A DNA stretch of 64,000 bases, taken from the NCBI GenBank assembly GCA_022599575.1, contig JAHZMA010000086.1:1-64000 (forward strand), given 5' to 3'. Source of the stretch: Alphaproteobacteria bacterium (GTDB lineage Bacteria; Pseudomonadota; Alphaproteobacteria; JABAAW01; JAHZMA01). Position numbers and translations under genes: made by a program. Shown here one piece after another: positions 43,673-54,953 of this stretch (positions are counted from its first letter, which is position 1; the number at the start of each line of letters is the position of its first letter). The notes under the pieces were generated by a model. That model was not told the DNA's origin, made no database searches, and saw only the letters and a list, made by a program, of their open reading frames with translations.

Positions 43673-45222
43673 GCAATCCTTACTATATCACCACCCCAAT
43701 CTATTACGTCAATGATAAGCCGCATATTGGCCATGCCTATACCTCGCTTGCATGTGATGTAATGTGCCGCTTCCAAAAATTGGCAAGGCATGACACTTAT
43801 TTTTTGACTGGCACTGATGAGCATGGTCAGAAAATTGAACAGGCGGCAGCTAAAAACAACATTACTCCGCAACAGCTTGTTGATAGGTTTTCCCAAAATT
43901 TCAAGTGCTTAGCGAAGATATTTAACATTGAACATGATGATTTTATCCGCACCACCGAACCGCGCCATAAGCAAGCAGTGCAGTTATTTTGGCAGAGATT
44001 GCAGGAAAGGCAAGCGATTTATCTGGATAAATATAGCGGTTGGTATGCCGTACGTGACGAGGCTTTTTACACTGATAAGCAAATTGAGACCACCGATAAG
44101 GGTGAGAAAGTGGCGATTGCCAGCGGTGCACCAGTGGAATGGGTGGAAGAGGAGAGTTATTTTTTCCGCTTGAGCGATTATCAGGAGCGGTTACTGCAAT
44201 ATTATCAAAATAATCCCGATTTTATCATGCCCAGCACAAGGCGTAACGAGGTGACAAGCTTTGTAAAATCAGGCTTGAAAGATTTATCAATCTCGCGCAC
44301 GTCATTTTCATGGGGCGTGCCTGTGCCGAATGATGATAAACATATCATGTATGTCTGGCTTGATGCTTTATTTAATTATGTCAGCGCGCTAGGTTATGGC
44401 ACTGATGATGATGCGAATTATCAACGTTATTGGCCTGCCAATTTGCATATGGTCGGCAAAGATATTGTGATTTTTCATGCGGTGTATTGGCCTGCCATGC
44501 TGATGGCGGCTGAATTGCCCCTGCCAAAACGCATTTTCGCACATGGTTGGTGGACGAATGAGGGGCAGAAAATCTCCAAATCACTTGGCAATGTGATTGA
44601 CCCTTTGCAATTGCTAGAAACATATGGGCTAGACCAAACGCGTTATTTTCTGATGCGTGAGGTATCTTTTGGGCAAGATGGTGATTTTTCGCATGAAGCG
44701 ATGGTGCGCCGTAGCAATAGCGACCTTGCCAATGATTTGGGCAATTTATGTCAACGCAGTCTCACCATGCTGGTAAAACATTGCGATAGCGAAATAAAAA
44801 TCGGTGATATTGGTGATGATGTGCTTGATAATGCGCTATTAGAACGAGCGCACAACTTATATCAAGCGGTTTATGAAGAGATGCAGGAACAAGCCTTTCA
44901 TAAAGCATTGGCAACAATCTTTGCTATGGTGAGCGAAACCAACCGTTACATTGATTGCAAAGCGCCATGGGTATTGCGTAAAACCGACCTTGAACGCATG
45001 CAACAGGTGCTTTCAATCATTGCTGAGATTATCAGGCGGGTGGCAATATTATTGCAACCCTTCATGCCCGATGCGGCTGGTAAAATATTAGATATGCTGA
45101 ATATCGCGCCCGATGCACGTGATTTTACAGCCTTTGATGAACAGCTAGCTGACGGGCATAGAATCAATCCGCCCGTGATTATTTTCCCGCGATTCGAGGC
45201 TGAAAATGCTCCAACTGAATGA
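43669..45222 (+). CDS. metG: methionyl-tRNA synthetase
   Basis: YYITTPIYYVNDKPHIGHAYTSLACDV, FLTGTDEHGQKI, KISKSLGNVIDP. Confidence 0.97.
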   Translation: MSNPYYITTPIYYVNDKPHIGHAYTSLACDVMCRFQKLARHDTYFLTGTDEHGQKIEQAAAKNNITPQQLVDRFSQNFKCLAKIFNIEHDDFIRTTEPRHKQAVQLFWQRLQERQAIYLDKYSGWYAVRDEAFYTDKQIETTDKGEKVAIASGAPVEWVEEESYFFRLSDYQERLLQYYQNNPDFIMPSTRRNEVTSFVKSGLKDLSISRTSFSWGVPVPNDDKHIMYVWLDALFNYVSALGYGTDDDANYQRYWPANLHMVGKDIVIFHAVYWPAMLMAAELPLPKRIFAHGWWTNEGQKISKSLGNVIDPLQLLETYGLDQTRYFLMREVSFGQDGDFSHEAMVRRSNSDLANDLGNLCQRSLTMLVKHCDSEIKIGDIGDDVLDNALLERAHNLYQAVYEEMQEQAFHKALATIFAMVSETNRYIDCKAPWVLRKTDLERMQQVLSIIAEIIRRVAILLQPFMPDAAGKILDMLNIAPDARDFTAFDEQLADGHRINPPVIIFPRFEAENAPTE

Positions 45223-46078
45223 TAGTCCCAAGCTGATAGATAGTCCCAAGCTAATAGATAGTCCCAAGCTAATAGATAGTCATTGCCATCTTGATTATTA
45301 TCACGATTCTGCCGAGACCGAAGCAGTGATTGCCCGCGCCTTTGCGGCTGATATTGGCATTATGCTATCAATCAGCGTTACATTGGGCAAGCACCCGAAT
45401 ATCATGCAGATTGTAGAAAAACATGATGATATTTACGCATCGGTGGGCTTGCATCCGTGCCATGTGCAAGATGAAGAGCTGAGCAGCAGTGCCGATTTAA
45501 TTGCCATTGCCGCCCATAAAAAGGTGATTGCGATTGGTGAAAGTGGGCTAGATTATTTCAAAAAACCTGTAGATGAAGCGCGCCAAAAGCAATCTTTTGC
45601 CGAACATATTAAAGCGGCACAACAAATGGGTTTGCCACTGATTGTGCATAACCGCGCTGCTGATGATGATGTGATGACTATGCTAGAACAAGCCTATAAA
45701 ACCAAAGCCTTTCCATGTATCCTACATTGTTTTGCCGCCTCCGAACAAATGATGAAGCGGGCGGTGGCATTAGGGTTTTATATCTCGTTTTCAGGCATTA
45801 TCACTTTCAAAAATAACGATGAATTACGACATATCGCAGCCCAAGTGCCACAAAATTTACTGCTGATTGAAACTGATTCACCTTATTTGGCACCGCAAGC
45901 CATGCGTGGTAAACGCAACGAACCGCAATATATTCATCACACGGTGGAAATGCTTGCCGCACAACATGGTATGAGTAAGCTTGAGATGGTGGCGATAACA
46001 TCAGCGAATTTTTTACATTTGATGCGTAAAATTCCACAAAACCTATATCAGAATATCAGAGGCAGTGATGCCGCTTGA
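45206..46078 (+). CDS. tatD: TatD-family hydrolase
   Basis: LIDSHCHLDYY, ASVGLHPCHVQD, AIGESGLDYF, ETDSPYLAPQAMRGKRNEP. Confidence 0.93.
   Translation: MLQLNDSPKLIDSPKLIDSPKLIDSHCHLDYYHDSAETEAVIARAFAADIGIMLSISVTLGKHPNIMQIVEKHDDIYASVGLHPCHVQDEELSSSADLIAIAAHKKVIAIGESGLDYFKKPVDEARQKQSFAEHIKAAQQMGLPLIVHNRAADDDVMTMLEQAYKTKAFPCILHCFAASEQMMKRAVALGFYISFSGIITFKNNDELRHIAAQVPQNLLLIETDSPYLAPQAMRGKRNEPQYIHHTVEMLAAQHGMSKLEMVAITSANFLHLMRKIPQNLYQNIRGSDAA
45221..45274 (+). repeat. 18-bp tandem repeat x3 inside tatD (DSPKLI x3)
   Basis: GATAGTCCCAAGCTGATA, GATAGTCCCAAGCTAATA, GATAGTCCCAAGCTAATA, then truncated GATAGTC. Confidence 0.97.
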
Positions 46079-46853
46079 GGTAACGGTGCTAGGTTGCGGC
46101 ACATCAAGCGGTGTGCCAGTACCAGGTGTTATTGGTTGGGGCAAATGCGACCCGACTAATCCTAAAAATAGGCGGATGCGCGTTTCAATTAAAGTCACTG
46201 ATGGTGATACTTGTATCTGGGTTGATGCGGGTCCTGATTTACGCGAACAGCTATTATTAAGCAATACGAATCATATTGATGGGCTGATTATCACCCACGC
46301 CCATGCTGACCATATTCATGGCATTGATGATTTACGCTGGATTAATAATAGTATGCGAAGCGATATTCCATGCTATAGCGATGCAAACACATTGCAACAA
46401 CTTCATCAACGTTTTAACTATGCTATGACACCTGTTGAAGTGAGTGATAAGCCGTTTAATAAACCAGTTTTAACGCCACATACCATCGAATTTGGCAAGC
46501 CATTTTATATTAATGAGACCAAGATTTTACCCATCGAGCAGAATCACGGCTTTAGCACCAGTATGGGCTTAAGAATAGGTGATTTCGCCTATTGCACTGA
46601 TGTGCTTGATTTTTCTGAACAAAGTTGGGCGATGTTGCAAGGGGTACGCTATTGGATTATCGATTGTTTGGGCTATAATCCGCACCCCACCCATGCCCAT
46701 TTGGATAGGGTATTGGAATGGGTGGAGATATTAAAGCCCGAACAGACATATTTTACCCATATGAATGGTTCGTTAGATTATGATACTTTGTGCCAAAAAT
46801 TGCCTGCACATATTCGTCCCGCTTATGATGGGCTTTGCTTTACAGTCGGCTAA
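46068..46853 (+). CDS. MBL-fold metallohydrolase (PhnP-like)
   Basis: EVTVLGCGTSSGVPVPGVIGWGKCDPTNPKNRRMR, THAHADHIHGIDDLR, HLDRVLEWVEILKPEQTYFTHM. Confidence 0.9.
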   Translation: MPLEVTVLGCGTSSGVPVPGVIGWGKCDPTNPKNRRMRVSIKVTDGDTCIWVDAGPDLREQLLLSNTNHIDGLIITHAHADHIHGIDDLRWINNSMRSDIPCYSDANTLQQLHQRFNYAMTPVEVSDKPFNKPVLTPHTIEFGKPFYINETKILPIEQNHGFSTSMGLRIGDFAYCTDVLDFSEQSWAMLQGVRYWIIDCLGYNPHPTHAHLDRVLEWVEILKPEQTYFTHMNGSLDYDTLCQKLPAHIRPAYDGLCFTVG

Positions 46854-46867
46854 GCCTGAATCACCGC

Positions 46868-48775
46868 TTAAGGATTGCCTTCTAATTGGCGAATAAGTTG
46901 TGTAAATAATGCTTGATTAATGCGTGGCTTATGCTTGATTCTTAAAGTGTTTTCATAGCTTTGTTGAATAATGCTTTGATAACGCCCCTCAAAATTATCA
47001 GCAAATTGATTAAATTCTTCGGCAGAATCTGCATTTAATTGCGCGATATTTGTTTCATCTGGTATTGTGATATTTGTCACATTCACCAGATAATATATAT
47101 CGCCCACTTGCCCATCAACGGCTTTATTTTGTGGCGTGACAAAGATTTTCTGCGTGAGGCTTGCATCAAAAACATCATTTTGGCGTGATAATCCGCTTTC
47201 ACTTTGAATATTATAGGCGCCATTGCTTGCCAATGAAGAAAATGCCGCACCATCGGTAAGCCTTTGTTTTAATTCATCTATTATCTGCCTAGCAAGCATC
47301 TGCCTCTGCTGGCTCTCCCATTCGGTGCGTACCCTATTGGTGATCATATCAAATTCTGGGATAAAAGAAGTTGCGACATCTTGCACACGTATCAGGTAAA
47401 AGCCAGTCTGCCCAATGGTATAGACATAGCTTGTGGCATTTTTAATGGCATTAAAGGCTTCTTGAGTGAAATTGCGATCTGGCGGTAGGCGAGTGCCAAC
47501 ATTTGTGCCATCATTTGTGGTACCAAAATTACTAATGGCGGGAGTACGCCTGATTTGCTCATCGATAGATTCAGCAATTTCCTCTAAATCATTGCCACTG
47601 ATGCTTAATTCTTCGGCCGCTGATAATTTTGTAATATAGGCATTAATGGCTTCATCTTGAATAACTTGCGTGCGTATATCGGCACGTACAGAATCAAGCG
47701 GTTTCACCAATGCAGGCACTATCTCACCTAATAACACGATATAATAGCCTAGCTCACCTTGCACGGGTTGCGACCATTGGGTGATATTATCTAACGCGAA
47801 TACAGATTCCGCCAATGCAGAATCGACGATATTTTGCTGAATCGTAAGTTCATTATCAATGATGGTGAGCGCTTGTTGGTCGGCAAGCCGTTTAAAATCA
47901 CTTGCTTCCGTGATTTTATCGGTAAATGCTTGCGCTTCTACTGCATCACCAAAGCGGATAAATTGATAAGAACGCGTTTCAGCTTGTGAGTAGTTTGCGA
48001 TATTTTCTTGATAATATTGTTCAAGCATCGCATTGGTTGGGCTAATCACTTTTTCTAAATCCGCCACTGTTACATAGATATATTCAATAACCCGTCGTTC
48101 AGGCTCACGAAAATTCTCTGTGTTGCTATCATAATAGCTTCTTAATGTGGCGTCATCGGCATCATTTGGCAATGTTAAGTCATTCACTTCGATAGTGATA
48201 TAGTCAACATTACGGCTTTCTTGACGATACAGATAACTAAAATCGCGAATAACTCCCGCCATTTGATGGCTTGACCATACTGCATCTTGCAAGGCGATAA
48301 TCTGAAAGTCACTTTCCACCAACTCATAATATTCACTCACGCTAAGATTATTATAATTGAGGGCACGTTTCATCACCACTGCCGAGAATTCTCCGTCTGG
48401 TCCTTGAAAAAATTCGGTATTACGCACCGCATCTTGCACCGCTTGCTGTGATGCGCGCAAACCAAGTGCATGGCTTTCCGCTTGAAATAATGCCCGATTC
48501 ACCAAATCTTGTAAGGTTGTTTCAGGTAACCCATATTGCCTGATAAGGCTAGGGTCAAGCCCAGAATTGATTAAATTTTGTCTGCGTCCACTATATTGAC
48601 GTTGAAAATGAATGCCAGAAACCGCCACATCGCCAACTTCAGCAACATTTTGCCCGCTCACCCGTTCGGTTAGAAGGTCAGATGTGCCCCATAGCGCGAA
48701 TGATGCAATCAATAAGCCAAATAGCGCAATGCGAAAGATTAAAGATTTCATAAATGAACGAAAAAGTGTAAGCAT
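46868..48775 (-). CDS. ppiD: SurA N-terminal / PpiD-like peptidylprolyl isomerase
   Basis: MLTLFRSFMKSLIFRIALFGLLIASFALWG membrane anchor, then a long periplasmic SurA_N/rotamase-type region. Confidence 0.85.
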   Translation of the reverse strand: MLTLFRSFMKSLIFRIALFGLLIASFALWGTSDLLTERVSGQNVAEVGDVAVSGIHFQRQYSGRRQNLINSGLDPSLIRQYGLPETTLQDLVNRALFQAESHALGLRASQQAVQDAVRNTEFFQGPDGEFSAVVMKRALNYNNLSVSEYYELVESDFQIIALQDAVWSSHQMAGVIRDFSYLYRQESRNVDYITIEVNDLTLPNDADDATLRSYYDSNTENFREPERRVIEYIYVTVADLEKVISPTNAMLEQYYQENIANYSQAETRSYQFIRFGDAVEAQAFTDKITEASDFKRLADQQALTIIDNELTIQQNIVDSALAESVFALDNITQWSQPVQGELGYYIVLLGEIVPALVKPLDSVRADIRTQVIQDEAINAYITKLSAAEELSISGNDLEEIAESIDEQIRRTPAISNFGTTNDGTNVGTRLPPDRNFTQEAFNAIKNATSYVYTIGQTGFYLIRVQDVATSFIPEFDMITNRVRTEWESQQRQMLARQIIDELKQRLTDGAAFSSLASNGAYNIQSESGLSRQNDVFDASLTQKIFVTPQNKAVDGQVGDIYYLVNVTNITIPDETNIAQLNADSAEEFNQFADNFEGRYQSIIQQSYENTLRIKHKPRINQALFTQLIRQLEGNP

Positions 48776-48848
48776 CGTTAAATTTCCTGCAATGATTTGT
48801 TAAGCCATAAATTTTGAATTGGGCGCGATTATGCCCGATTCATTCACT

Positions 48849-49733
48849 TTATGCAAGACACAGAATTTTTTTAACGCGCTCAAGCATATTGGCTTGTGAT
48901 ACTGCCAAAAAACATTGTGAATGTTCTAGCGGGTTATAATCAGTTTTCGTGTTATAGGCAGGGATATGGCAATAGGCACCGCCTGCTTCTTCTAATAATA
49001 GCTTGCCTGCCGCATGGTCCCATGGGTGTAAATTATGATATAAAGAAAAATGCCGTTTGCCTTGCGCCATCATGATAAAATCCATACCCGCACATTTTAA
49101 GCTAACCACTTCTTTCATGGCTTGCAAACGGGCATCAATATCTTTGTCACTATAGGGGGCATCATCATTTGCTAATTGATTGGTGGTTTTCTTTGCCATC
49201 AATTCACGGCGAACCAATTTAGAGTAATTGCCTATCATTGTTGATATATCAATATTATCAGATGGTTGCACTGCTATTTTATTATTTGATTTCAAGTAAA
49301 ACGCACCCTGTTCTTTAATGGCAACCGCCATATCGCGCTTATTAGAATCATACAGGCTAGAAAAAATAGTTTTGCCATTGTGAATTAGACTTATCATTGA
49401 TGAAAACATCAGCACATGATTCGCAAAATTACGTGTGCCATCTAGCGGGTCCACCAACCATACATATTCGGACTGTTTGGCGCGTGTTAGCAAATCGGGC
49501 TGAGTTTCAACTATCTCTTCACCAACAAATAACGCATTTTTTATCAATGGCGCTAATGCTTGACTAAGCGCATATTCAGCATCAATATCGATTTGCGTTA
49601 CAATGTTTGTACCACCATTTTTATCAAAAATTTGGCTATCATTTAATTTGGTAAAGTTTGCCATACAATGGTTTTCAGCAATATCAAAGTGAAGAGTTGC
49701 AACCTTTTGGGCAAAATCATGTGAAATTTTCAT
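48849..49733 (-). CDS. inositol monophosphatase family protein
   Basis: FVGEEIVETQ, VWLVDPLDGTRNFANH, HPWDHAAGKLLLEEAGG. Confidence 0.9.
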   Translation of the reverse strand: MKISHDFAQKVATLHFDIAENHCMANFTKLNDSQIFDKNGGTNIVTQIDIDAEYALSQALAPLIKNALFVGEEIVETQPDLLTRAKQSEYVWLVDPLDGTRNFANHVLMFSSMISLIHNGKTIFSSLYDSNKRDMAVAIKEQGAFYLKSNNKIAVQPSDNIDISTMIGNYSKLVRRELMAKKTTNQLANDDAPYSDKDIDARLQAMKEVVSLKCAGMDFIMMAQGKRHFSLYHNLHPWDHAAGKLLLEEAGGAYCHIPAYNTKTDYNPLEHSQCFLAVSQANMLERVKKILCLA

Positions 49734-49834
49734 GGATTAACGCTTAAGAATCATATAATATACTTTTAATTTGTAACAGACTATATTATAACAGTGCGTA
49801 AAGTAAATAGCTTTAGGCAAGTTAGAGGCATTTT

Positions 49835-50212
49835 ATGGAAAATATCCTATTAACAATTCATTTGATTATCGCTGTCGTGTTGGTGGTGGTGATTTTATTA
49901 CAAAAAAGTGAAGGTGGCGCACTTGGCATTGGTGGCGGCGGTGGTAGCAATCAGTTTGGGTTGTTTACGGCACGTGGCAGTGCCAATTTCTTGACGCGTA
50001 CCACAGCAATTTTGGCAACTTTGTTTATTATGTCTAGCCTGTTGCTGACTGTTGTTGGGCGCGATAGTGCGGAAAATCAGTTGCTGGAACAGCTTGAATC
50101 GGACGGGGTGGAAATACCGCTGGTAACGCCGCTTGAAGAAATAGAATTAGTGCCAAATGCTGGTGATGCTGATGCCAATGCTGATGATAGCGCGATTCCA
50201 CTGGCACAGTAG
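49835..50212 (+). CDS. secG: preprotein translocase subunit SecG
   Basis: IAVVLVVVILLQKSEGGALGIGGGGGSNQFGLFTARGSANFLTRTTAILATLF; upstream of pyrG. Confidence 0.95.
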   Translation: MENILLTIHLIIAVVLVVVILLQKSEGGALGIGGGGGSNQFGLFTARGSANFLTRTTAILATLFIMSSLLLTVVGRDSAENQLLEQLESDGVEIPLVTPLEEIELVPNAGDADANADDSAIPLAQ

Positions 50213-50239
50213 CAAAAAAGAAACATAGCAAAATATCTT

Positions 50240-51928
50240 ATGGAAATCACACCCCCTCGTAATACCCGCTTTATTTTTGTAACGGGTGGGGTTGTCTCTT
50301 CATTAGGCAAAGGGGTAACAGCAGCTTCTATTGGTACATTATTACAGGCACATGGCTATAAGGTACGGCTTCGTAAATTAGACCCCTACTTAAATGTAGA
50401 TGCTGGCACATTAAGTCCGTTCGAACATGGCGAGGTGTATGTGACCGATGATGGCGCAGAAACTGACCTTGATTTAGGGCATTATGAACGTTTTACTGGC
50501 GTAACCGCCACACGTAACGATAATATAACATCAGGACGCATTTACCAGAATATTATCACCAAAGAACGGCAGGGTGATGTGTTTAACGGCGCAACAGTGC
50601 AGGTGGTGCCACATGTTATCAATGAAATTAAGCTATTTATCACGGGTAATCTTGATGAAGAAGATTTTATCATTTGCGAAATTGGTGGCACAGTAGGCGA
50701 TATTGAAAGTCTGCCTTTTTTAGAGGCGATACGGCAAGTGGGTAACGATATTCGTCGCGCCCGTTGTTTGTTTGTGCATGTAACATTATTGCCCTATATC
50801 ACAGCGGCTGATGAGCTAAAAACCAAACCGAGTCAACATTCGGTTAAAGAGATACTATCGTTAGGGATACAGCCTGATATGCTGGTATGCCGCACCGAAC
50901 ATGATATTCCAGCACGACAAAAGCGTAAATTAGCATTATTTTGCAATATGCCAGAAAACCGTCTGATTTCGGCAAAGGATTTGGATACGATTTACGCCAG
51001 CCCCGAAGCATTAAGCAAAGAAGGTTTAGATAGAGAAATTTTAGATTATTTTGCATTGGGTAGCAATCAAGATAGTTACAATAGAGTAATGGGCAAATGG
51101 CAGAAGATTGTAACGGCTATCCGCGAGCCCGGTGGGGTGGTAAATATCGCCTGTGTTGGTAAATATATTGAATTAAGCGATGCCTATAAATCGCTGATTG
51201 CCGCATTAGAGCATGGCGGTATTGCCAATGGCGTGAAAGTAAATATTATTTGGGTTGATTCTGAAAGCATTGAAAATCTATCTGCTGATAAATTACGCAA
51301 TAAATTCATTGATATGCACGGTATTTTAGTACCAGGTGGCTTTGGTGATAGGGGCAGTGAGGGCAAGATTGCCACCGCAAAATTCGCCCGTGAGCAAAAT
51401 ATCCCTTATTTTGGTATTTGCTTTGGTATGCAGATGGCGGTGATTGAATTTGCGCGCCATAAGGCTGGTATCAAAAACGCGCATTCTATGGAGTTTATGT
51501 TTGATTTACCCAATCCGCAGGATTATGTGCCGATTATAACGCATATGACACAATGGCAAAAGGGCGAAGCAGTGGAGACCCGAAAAGCAGGCAGTGATTG
51601 GGGGGGTACCATGCGCTTGGGCGCCTATGCTTGCATGTTGAAGAAGGAGTCGCTGGTGGGTGGCATTTATGGGCATAATGAGATAAGTGAGAGGCATCGT
51701 CATCGCTATGAGGTGGATATTGCCTATCGTGAGCCATTAGAACAAGCAGGTATGGTGTTTTCGGGGCTTTCACCTGATGGGAAATTGCCTGAAATTATTG
51801 AACTTCCATCACATTCATGGTTTGTTGGGGTGCAGTTTCACCCCGAATTACAATCGCGCCCATCAAGACCGCACCCCTTATTTGCGTCTTTCGTTAAGGC
51901 GGCGTTAAAACAATCGCGCATTGTTTAG
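50240..51928 (+). CDS. pyrG: CTP synthase
   Basis: [64 protein letters not shown]. Confidence 0.98.
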   Translation: MEITPPRNTRFIFVTGGVVSSLGKGVTAASIGTLLQAHGYKVRLRKLDPYLNVDAGTLSPFEHGEVYVTDDGAETDLDLGHYERFTGVTATRNDNITSGRIYQNIITKERQGDVFNGATVQVVPHVINEIKLFITGNLDEEDFIICEIGGTVGDIESLPFLEAIRQVGNDIRRARCLFVHVTLLPYITAADELKTKPSQHSVKEILSLGIQPDMLVCRTEHDIPARQKRKLALFCNMPENRLISAKDLDTIYASPEALSKEGLDREILDYFALGSNQDSYNRVMGKWQKIVTAIREPGGVVNIACVGKYIELSDAYKSLIAALEHGGIANGVKVNIIWVDSESIENLSADKLRNKFIDMHGILVPGGFGDRGSEGKIATAKFAREQNIPYFGICFGMQMAVIEFARHKAGIKNAHSMEFMFDLPNPQDYVPIITHMTQWQKGEAVETRKAGSDWGGTMRLGAYACMLKKESLVGGIYGHNEISERHRHRYEVDIAYREPLEQAGMVFSGLSPDGKLPEIIELPSHSWFVGVQFHPELQSRPSRPHPLFASFVKAALKQSRIV

Positions 51929-51943
51929 GAAATAGGTGGATTC

Positions 51944-53503
51944 GTGGCAGAGACAATCCTTATTGTTGATTTTGGCTCACAAGTAACGCAACTGATTGCC
52001 AGAAGATTGCGTGAGTTAAAAATCTATTGCGAAATACATCCTTTTAATAAAGTAAATCAAACTCTTATCAGCAATGTTGCACCTAAAGGTATCATTTTAT
52101 CAGGTGGTCCAGATAGCCTAACACAGGCCGCATCACCGCGTGCTGATGAAGCGATTTTCGCCAGTGGCTTGCCGATTTTAGGCATCTGCTATGGGCATCA
52201 ACTATTATGCCAAGCATTGGGCGGTGTGGTAGAAAGCGGGTTAGAGCGTGAGTTTGGACGCGCCGCATTAACAATCAGTGATGCAAATTGTACGTTATTG
52301 GATAATATGCCAAGCAATTCACAAATATGGATGAGTCATGGCGATAGGGTAAGCAAATTGCCCGATGGTTTTGTAACGATTGCCATCAGCGAGAATGCGC
52401 CATACGCCGCCATTGCTGATGAAAGCCGCCGCTATTACGGGGTGCAGTTTCACCCCGAAGTGGCGCATAGTCTGCATGGCATCACATTATTAGAAAATTT
52501 TGCCCATAAGATTGCGGGTTGCAAGAAAATTTGGGATATGGCGAATTTCAGAGAACAGATGATTGCTAAAATCCAGAAGCAGGCAGGTGAGGCGGGAACA
52601 GTGATTTGCGGCTTATCGGGCGGTGTTGATTCATCGGTGGCGGCAATTCTGGTGCATCAGGCGATAGGTGATAGGCTGACTTGTATTTTTGTTGACCATG
52701 GTTTATTACGCGCAGGCGAGGCTGAACAGGTGGTGGCTTTGTTTAAGGAACATTACGCTATTAATTTGATTCATTGCGATGAAAAAACACGCTTTATGGG
52801 TGCGTTACAAGGTAAAACTGACCCAGAAGAAAAGCGCAAAATTATCGGTAAATTATTCATTGATGTGTTTCAAGAACAGGCAACCAATATAGGCGAGTCG
52901 GAATTTTTAGGGGCGCGGTTTTTAGTACAAGGCACACTCTATCCCGATGTGATTGAATCCGCGCCCGTTTATGGACCATCGCAGGTGATAAAATCGCATC
53001 ATAATGTGGGTGGTTTGCCCGAAAAGATGAATCTCAAACTGATTGAACCCTTGCGCGATTTATTCAAAGACGAAGTGCGGGCATTGGGGCTGACATTAGG
53101 CTTGCCCGAAGCCATGATTGCGCGCCATCCTTTTCCCGGTCCAGGGCTTGCGATTCGCATACCGGGCGAGGTAACGGCTGAAAAATGCGACTTATTACGC
53201 AAAATCGATACAATTTACTTAAACGAGATTAAAAAAGCTGGGCTGTATGATGAAATCTGGCAAGCTTTTGCGGTGTTACTACCCGTACGCGCGGTAGGGG
53301 TGATGGGCGATGCACGTTCGTACGAATATGCGGCATCTTTGCGCGCTGTTACCTCGCAAGATGGCATGACGGCCGATATTTATCCGTTTAAGCCTGAATT
53401 TCTGGCGCATTTGGGTACCAAGATTGTCAATGAAGTGAAGGGCGTCAACCGTATTTTATACGATATTACCAGCAAACCACCCGGCACTATCGAGTGGGAG
53501 TGA
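51944..53503 (+). CDS. guaA: GMP synthase (glutamine-hydrolysing)
   Basis: [52 protein letters not shown] start. Confidence 0.97.
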   Translation: MAETILIVDFGSQVTQLIARRLRELKIYCEIHPFNKVNQTLISNVAPKGIILSGGPDSLTQAASPRADEAIFASGLPILGICYGHQLLCQALGGVVESGLEREFGRAALTISDANCTLLDNMPSNSQIWMSHGDRVSKLPDGFVTIAISENAPYAAIADESRRYYGVQFHPEVAHSLHGITLLENFAHKIAGCKKIWDMANFREQMIAKIQKQAGEAGTVICGLSGGVDSSVAAILVHQAIGDRLTCIFVDHGLLRAGEAEQVVALFKEHYAINLIHCDEKTRFMGALQGKTDPEEKRKIIGKLFIDVFQEQATNIGESEFLGARFLVQGTLYPDVIESAPVYGPSQVIKSHHNVGGLPEKMNLKLIEPLRDLFKDEVRALGLTLGLPEAMIARHPFPGPGLAIRIPGEVTAEKCDLLRKIDTIYLNEIKKAGLYDEIWQAFAVLLPVRAVGVMGDARSYEYAASLRAVTSQDGMTADIYPFKPEFLAHLGTKIVNEVKGVNRILYDITSKPPGTIEWE

Positions 53504-54090
53504 TGCTTGAAACTTACTTGCCTCTATGGGGCTTTATCGCGCTGATGATTGGCACACCTGGCCCTGCCAATATGTTGATGATGGCGGCAGGGGCGCAACA
53601 TAATTACGTGAAATTATTGCCATTTTTAGCAGGATTGATGACGGGTAAATTGCTTCTGATTATTGCGATTGCGCTGGGGTTGGTCACGTTTTTATCCAAT
53701 TATCCGCTTTTGCTGAATATTATCGCGCTATTATCGGCGTGCTATATGGTTTATCTGGCAGTGCAGGGTTGGACACCCAATAAAACTAACGCTGATGGCA
53801 CTGTAAAAACCTATCGCTATCGGCAGGGGGTGATTGTACAACCGCTCAACCCTAAAGCATGGACGATGGTAACGCTTGCATTCGCGCAATTTGCGATTCA
53901 TTACAATAGTGTTTTTGAGAAATATATTCTGGTGGCGATTAGCTTTTTGTTTGGTCAGCTTGTTTTTCATTCATTATGGTGCTTTGCAGGCATTTTATTG
54001 AAAAAGACAATATCAGAAAATATTTATGTGCATCGCGGCTTTATCTTGCTCACCATTGCGGTTATTATCTGGGCTGTGTTATATAGATAG
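53503..54090 (+). CDS. LysE-family translocator
   Basis: GTPGPANMLMMAAGAQHNYVKLLPFLAGLMTGKLLLI; QGVIVQPLNPKAWTM. Confidence 0.88.
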   Translation: MLETYLPLWGFIALMIGTPGPANMLMMAAGAQHNYVKLLPFLAGLMTGKLLLIIAIALGLVTFLSNYPLLLNIIALLSACYMVYLAVQGWTPNKTNADGTVKTYRYRQGVIVQPLNPKAWTMVTLAFAQFAIHYNSVFEKYILVAISFLFGQLVFHSLWCFAGILLKKTISENIYVHRGFILLTIAVIIWAVLYR

Positions 54091-54101
54091 GGGAGTTATT
54101 A

Positions 54102-54707
54102 ATGCCTCAGATACAGATTATCCATGCAGTTAGCGCCCCTTTCAAAAAAATACTTTTTTTAGGATATGAAAGGGATAAAACAAGGCTAATCGATGCTTTG
54201 ATTGAGTATAATTGCGATGTTCATTATGGCAATCAGCCGATAGATAGTGTCAATTATGATTTGATTGTCAGTTTTGGTTACCGTCACATTTTCAAAAAAA
54301 GAGTGCTTGACGCATTAAATTGCCCGATTGTAAATTTACATATTTCCTATTTGCCATTTAACAGAGGCGCACATCCTAATTTCTGGTCTTTTTATGAGGG
54401 AACGCAAAGTGGCGTTTCGATACATCTGATTGACAAGGGCGTTGATACTGGCCCAATCATTTTTCAGAAAAAAGTTGATTTTATTGATGAGACTACCTTT
54501 GCCCAGACCTATCATAAGTTAATTAATGAAATTGAAGATTTATTTATTGCAAATATTCAAGATATCATAGAATGTAATTGGGTTGAAAAACCGCAAATTG
54601 GCGATGGTAGCTTTCACCTTACAAAAGATTTGCCACAGCAATTTAGAGGTTGGGATTGCGTTATCACTGATGAGATTAAACGCTTAAAAGCAATGAGAAC
54701 AACATAA
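54102..54707 (+). CDS. formyltransferase-family protein (short, stand-alone)
   Basis: NCPIVNLHISYLPFNRGAHPNFWSFYEGTQSGVSIHLIDKGVDTGPIIFQKKV. Confidence 0.82.
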   Translation: MPQIQIIHAVSAPFKKILFLGYERDKTRLIDALIEYNCDVHYGNQPIDSVNYDLIVSFGYRHIFKKRVLDALNCPIVNLHISYLPFNRGAHPNFWSFYEGTQSGVSIHLIDKGVDTGPIIFQKKVDFIDETTFAQTYHKLINEIEDLFIANIQDIIECNWVEKPQIGDGSFHLTKDLPQQFRGWDCVITDEIKRLKAMRTT

Positions 54708-54722
54708 TAGGGAGTATATATG

Positions 54723-54947
54723 ATGCTAAAACTTAAAACGGTGGATATCGTTAAATGGTTCGCCACGTTGGTGCAGCTGGTAGGCTATGGCATGACAGGG
54801 CTTAATTATGTGCCTTATAATATTTATATGTTTTTTATCGGGATTTTTCTATGGTTTGCGGTGGGTGTGATGTGGAAAGATAAAGCCATTATGGTGGTGC
54901 ATGTTGGCGCCTTTATCTCGCTTCTGGTAGGCTATTTAAACGCGTAA
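54723..54947 (+). CDS. small membrane protein, function unknown
   Basis: About 74-aa ORF, hydrophobic throughout, RBS-like GGAG upstream. Confidence 0.65.
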   Translation: MLKLKTVDIVKWFATLVQLVGYGMTGLNYVPYNIYMFFIGIFLWFAVGVMWKDKAIMVVHVGAFISLLVGYLNA

Positions 54948-54953
54948 CGTAAC

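Noticed and set aside
45221-45281. CRISPR-like array
   Set aside because: 18-bp units are contiguous with no spacers, lie in frame in tatD, and there are no cas genes.
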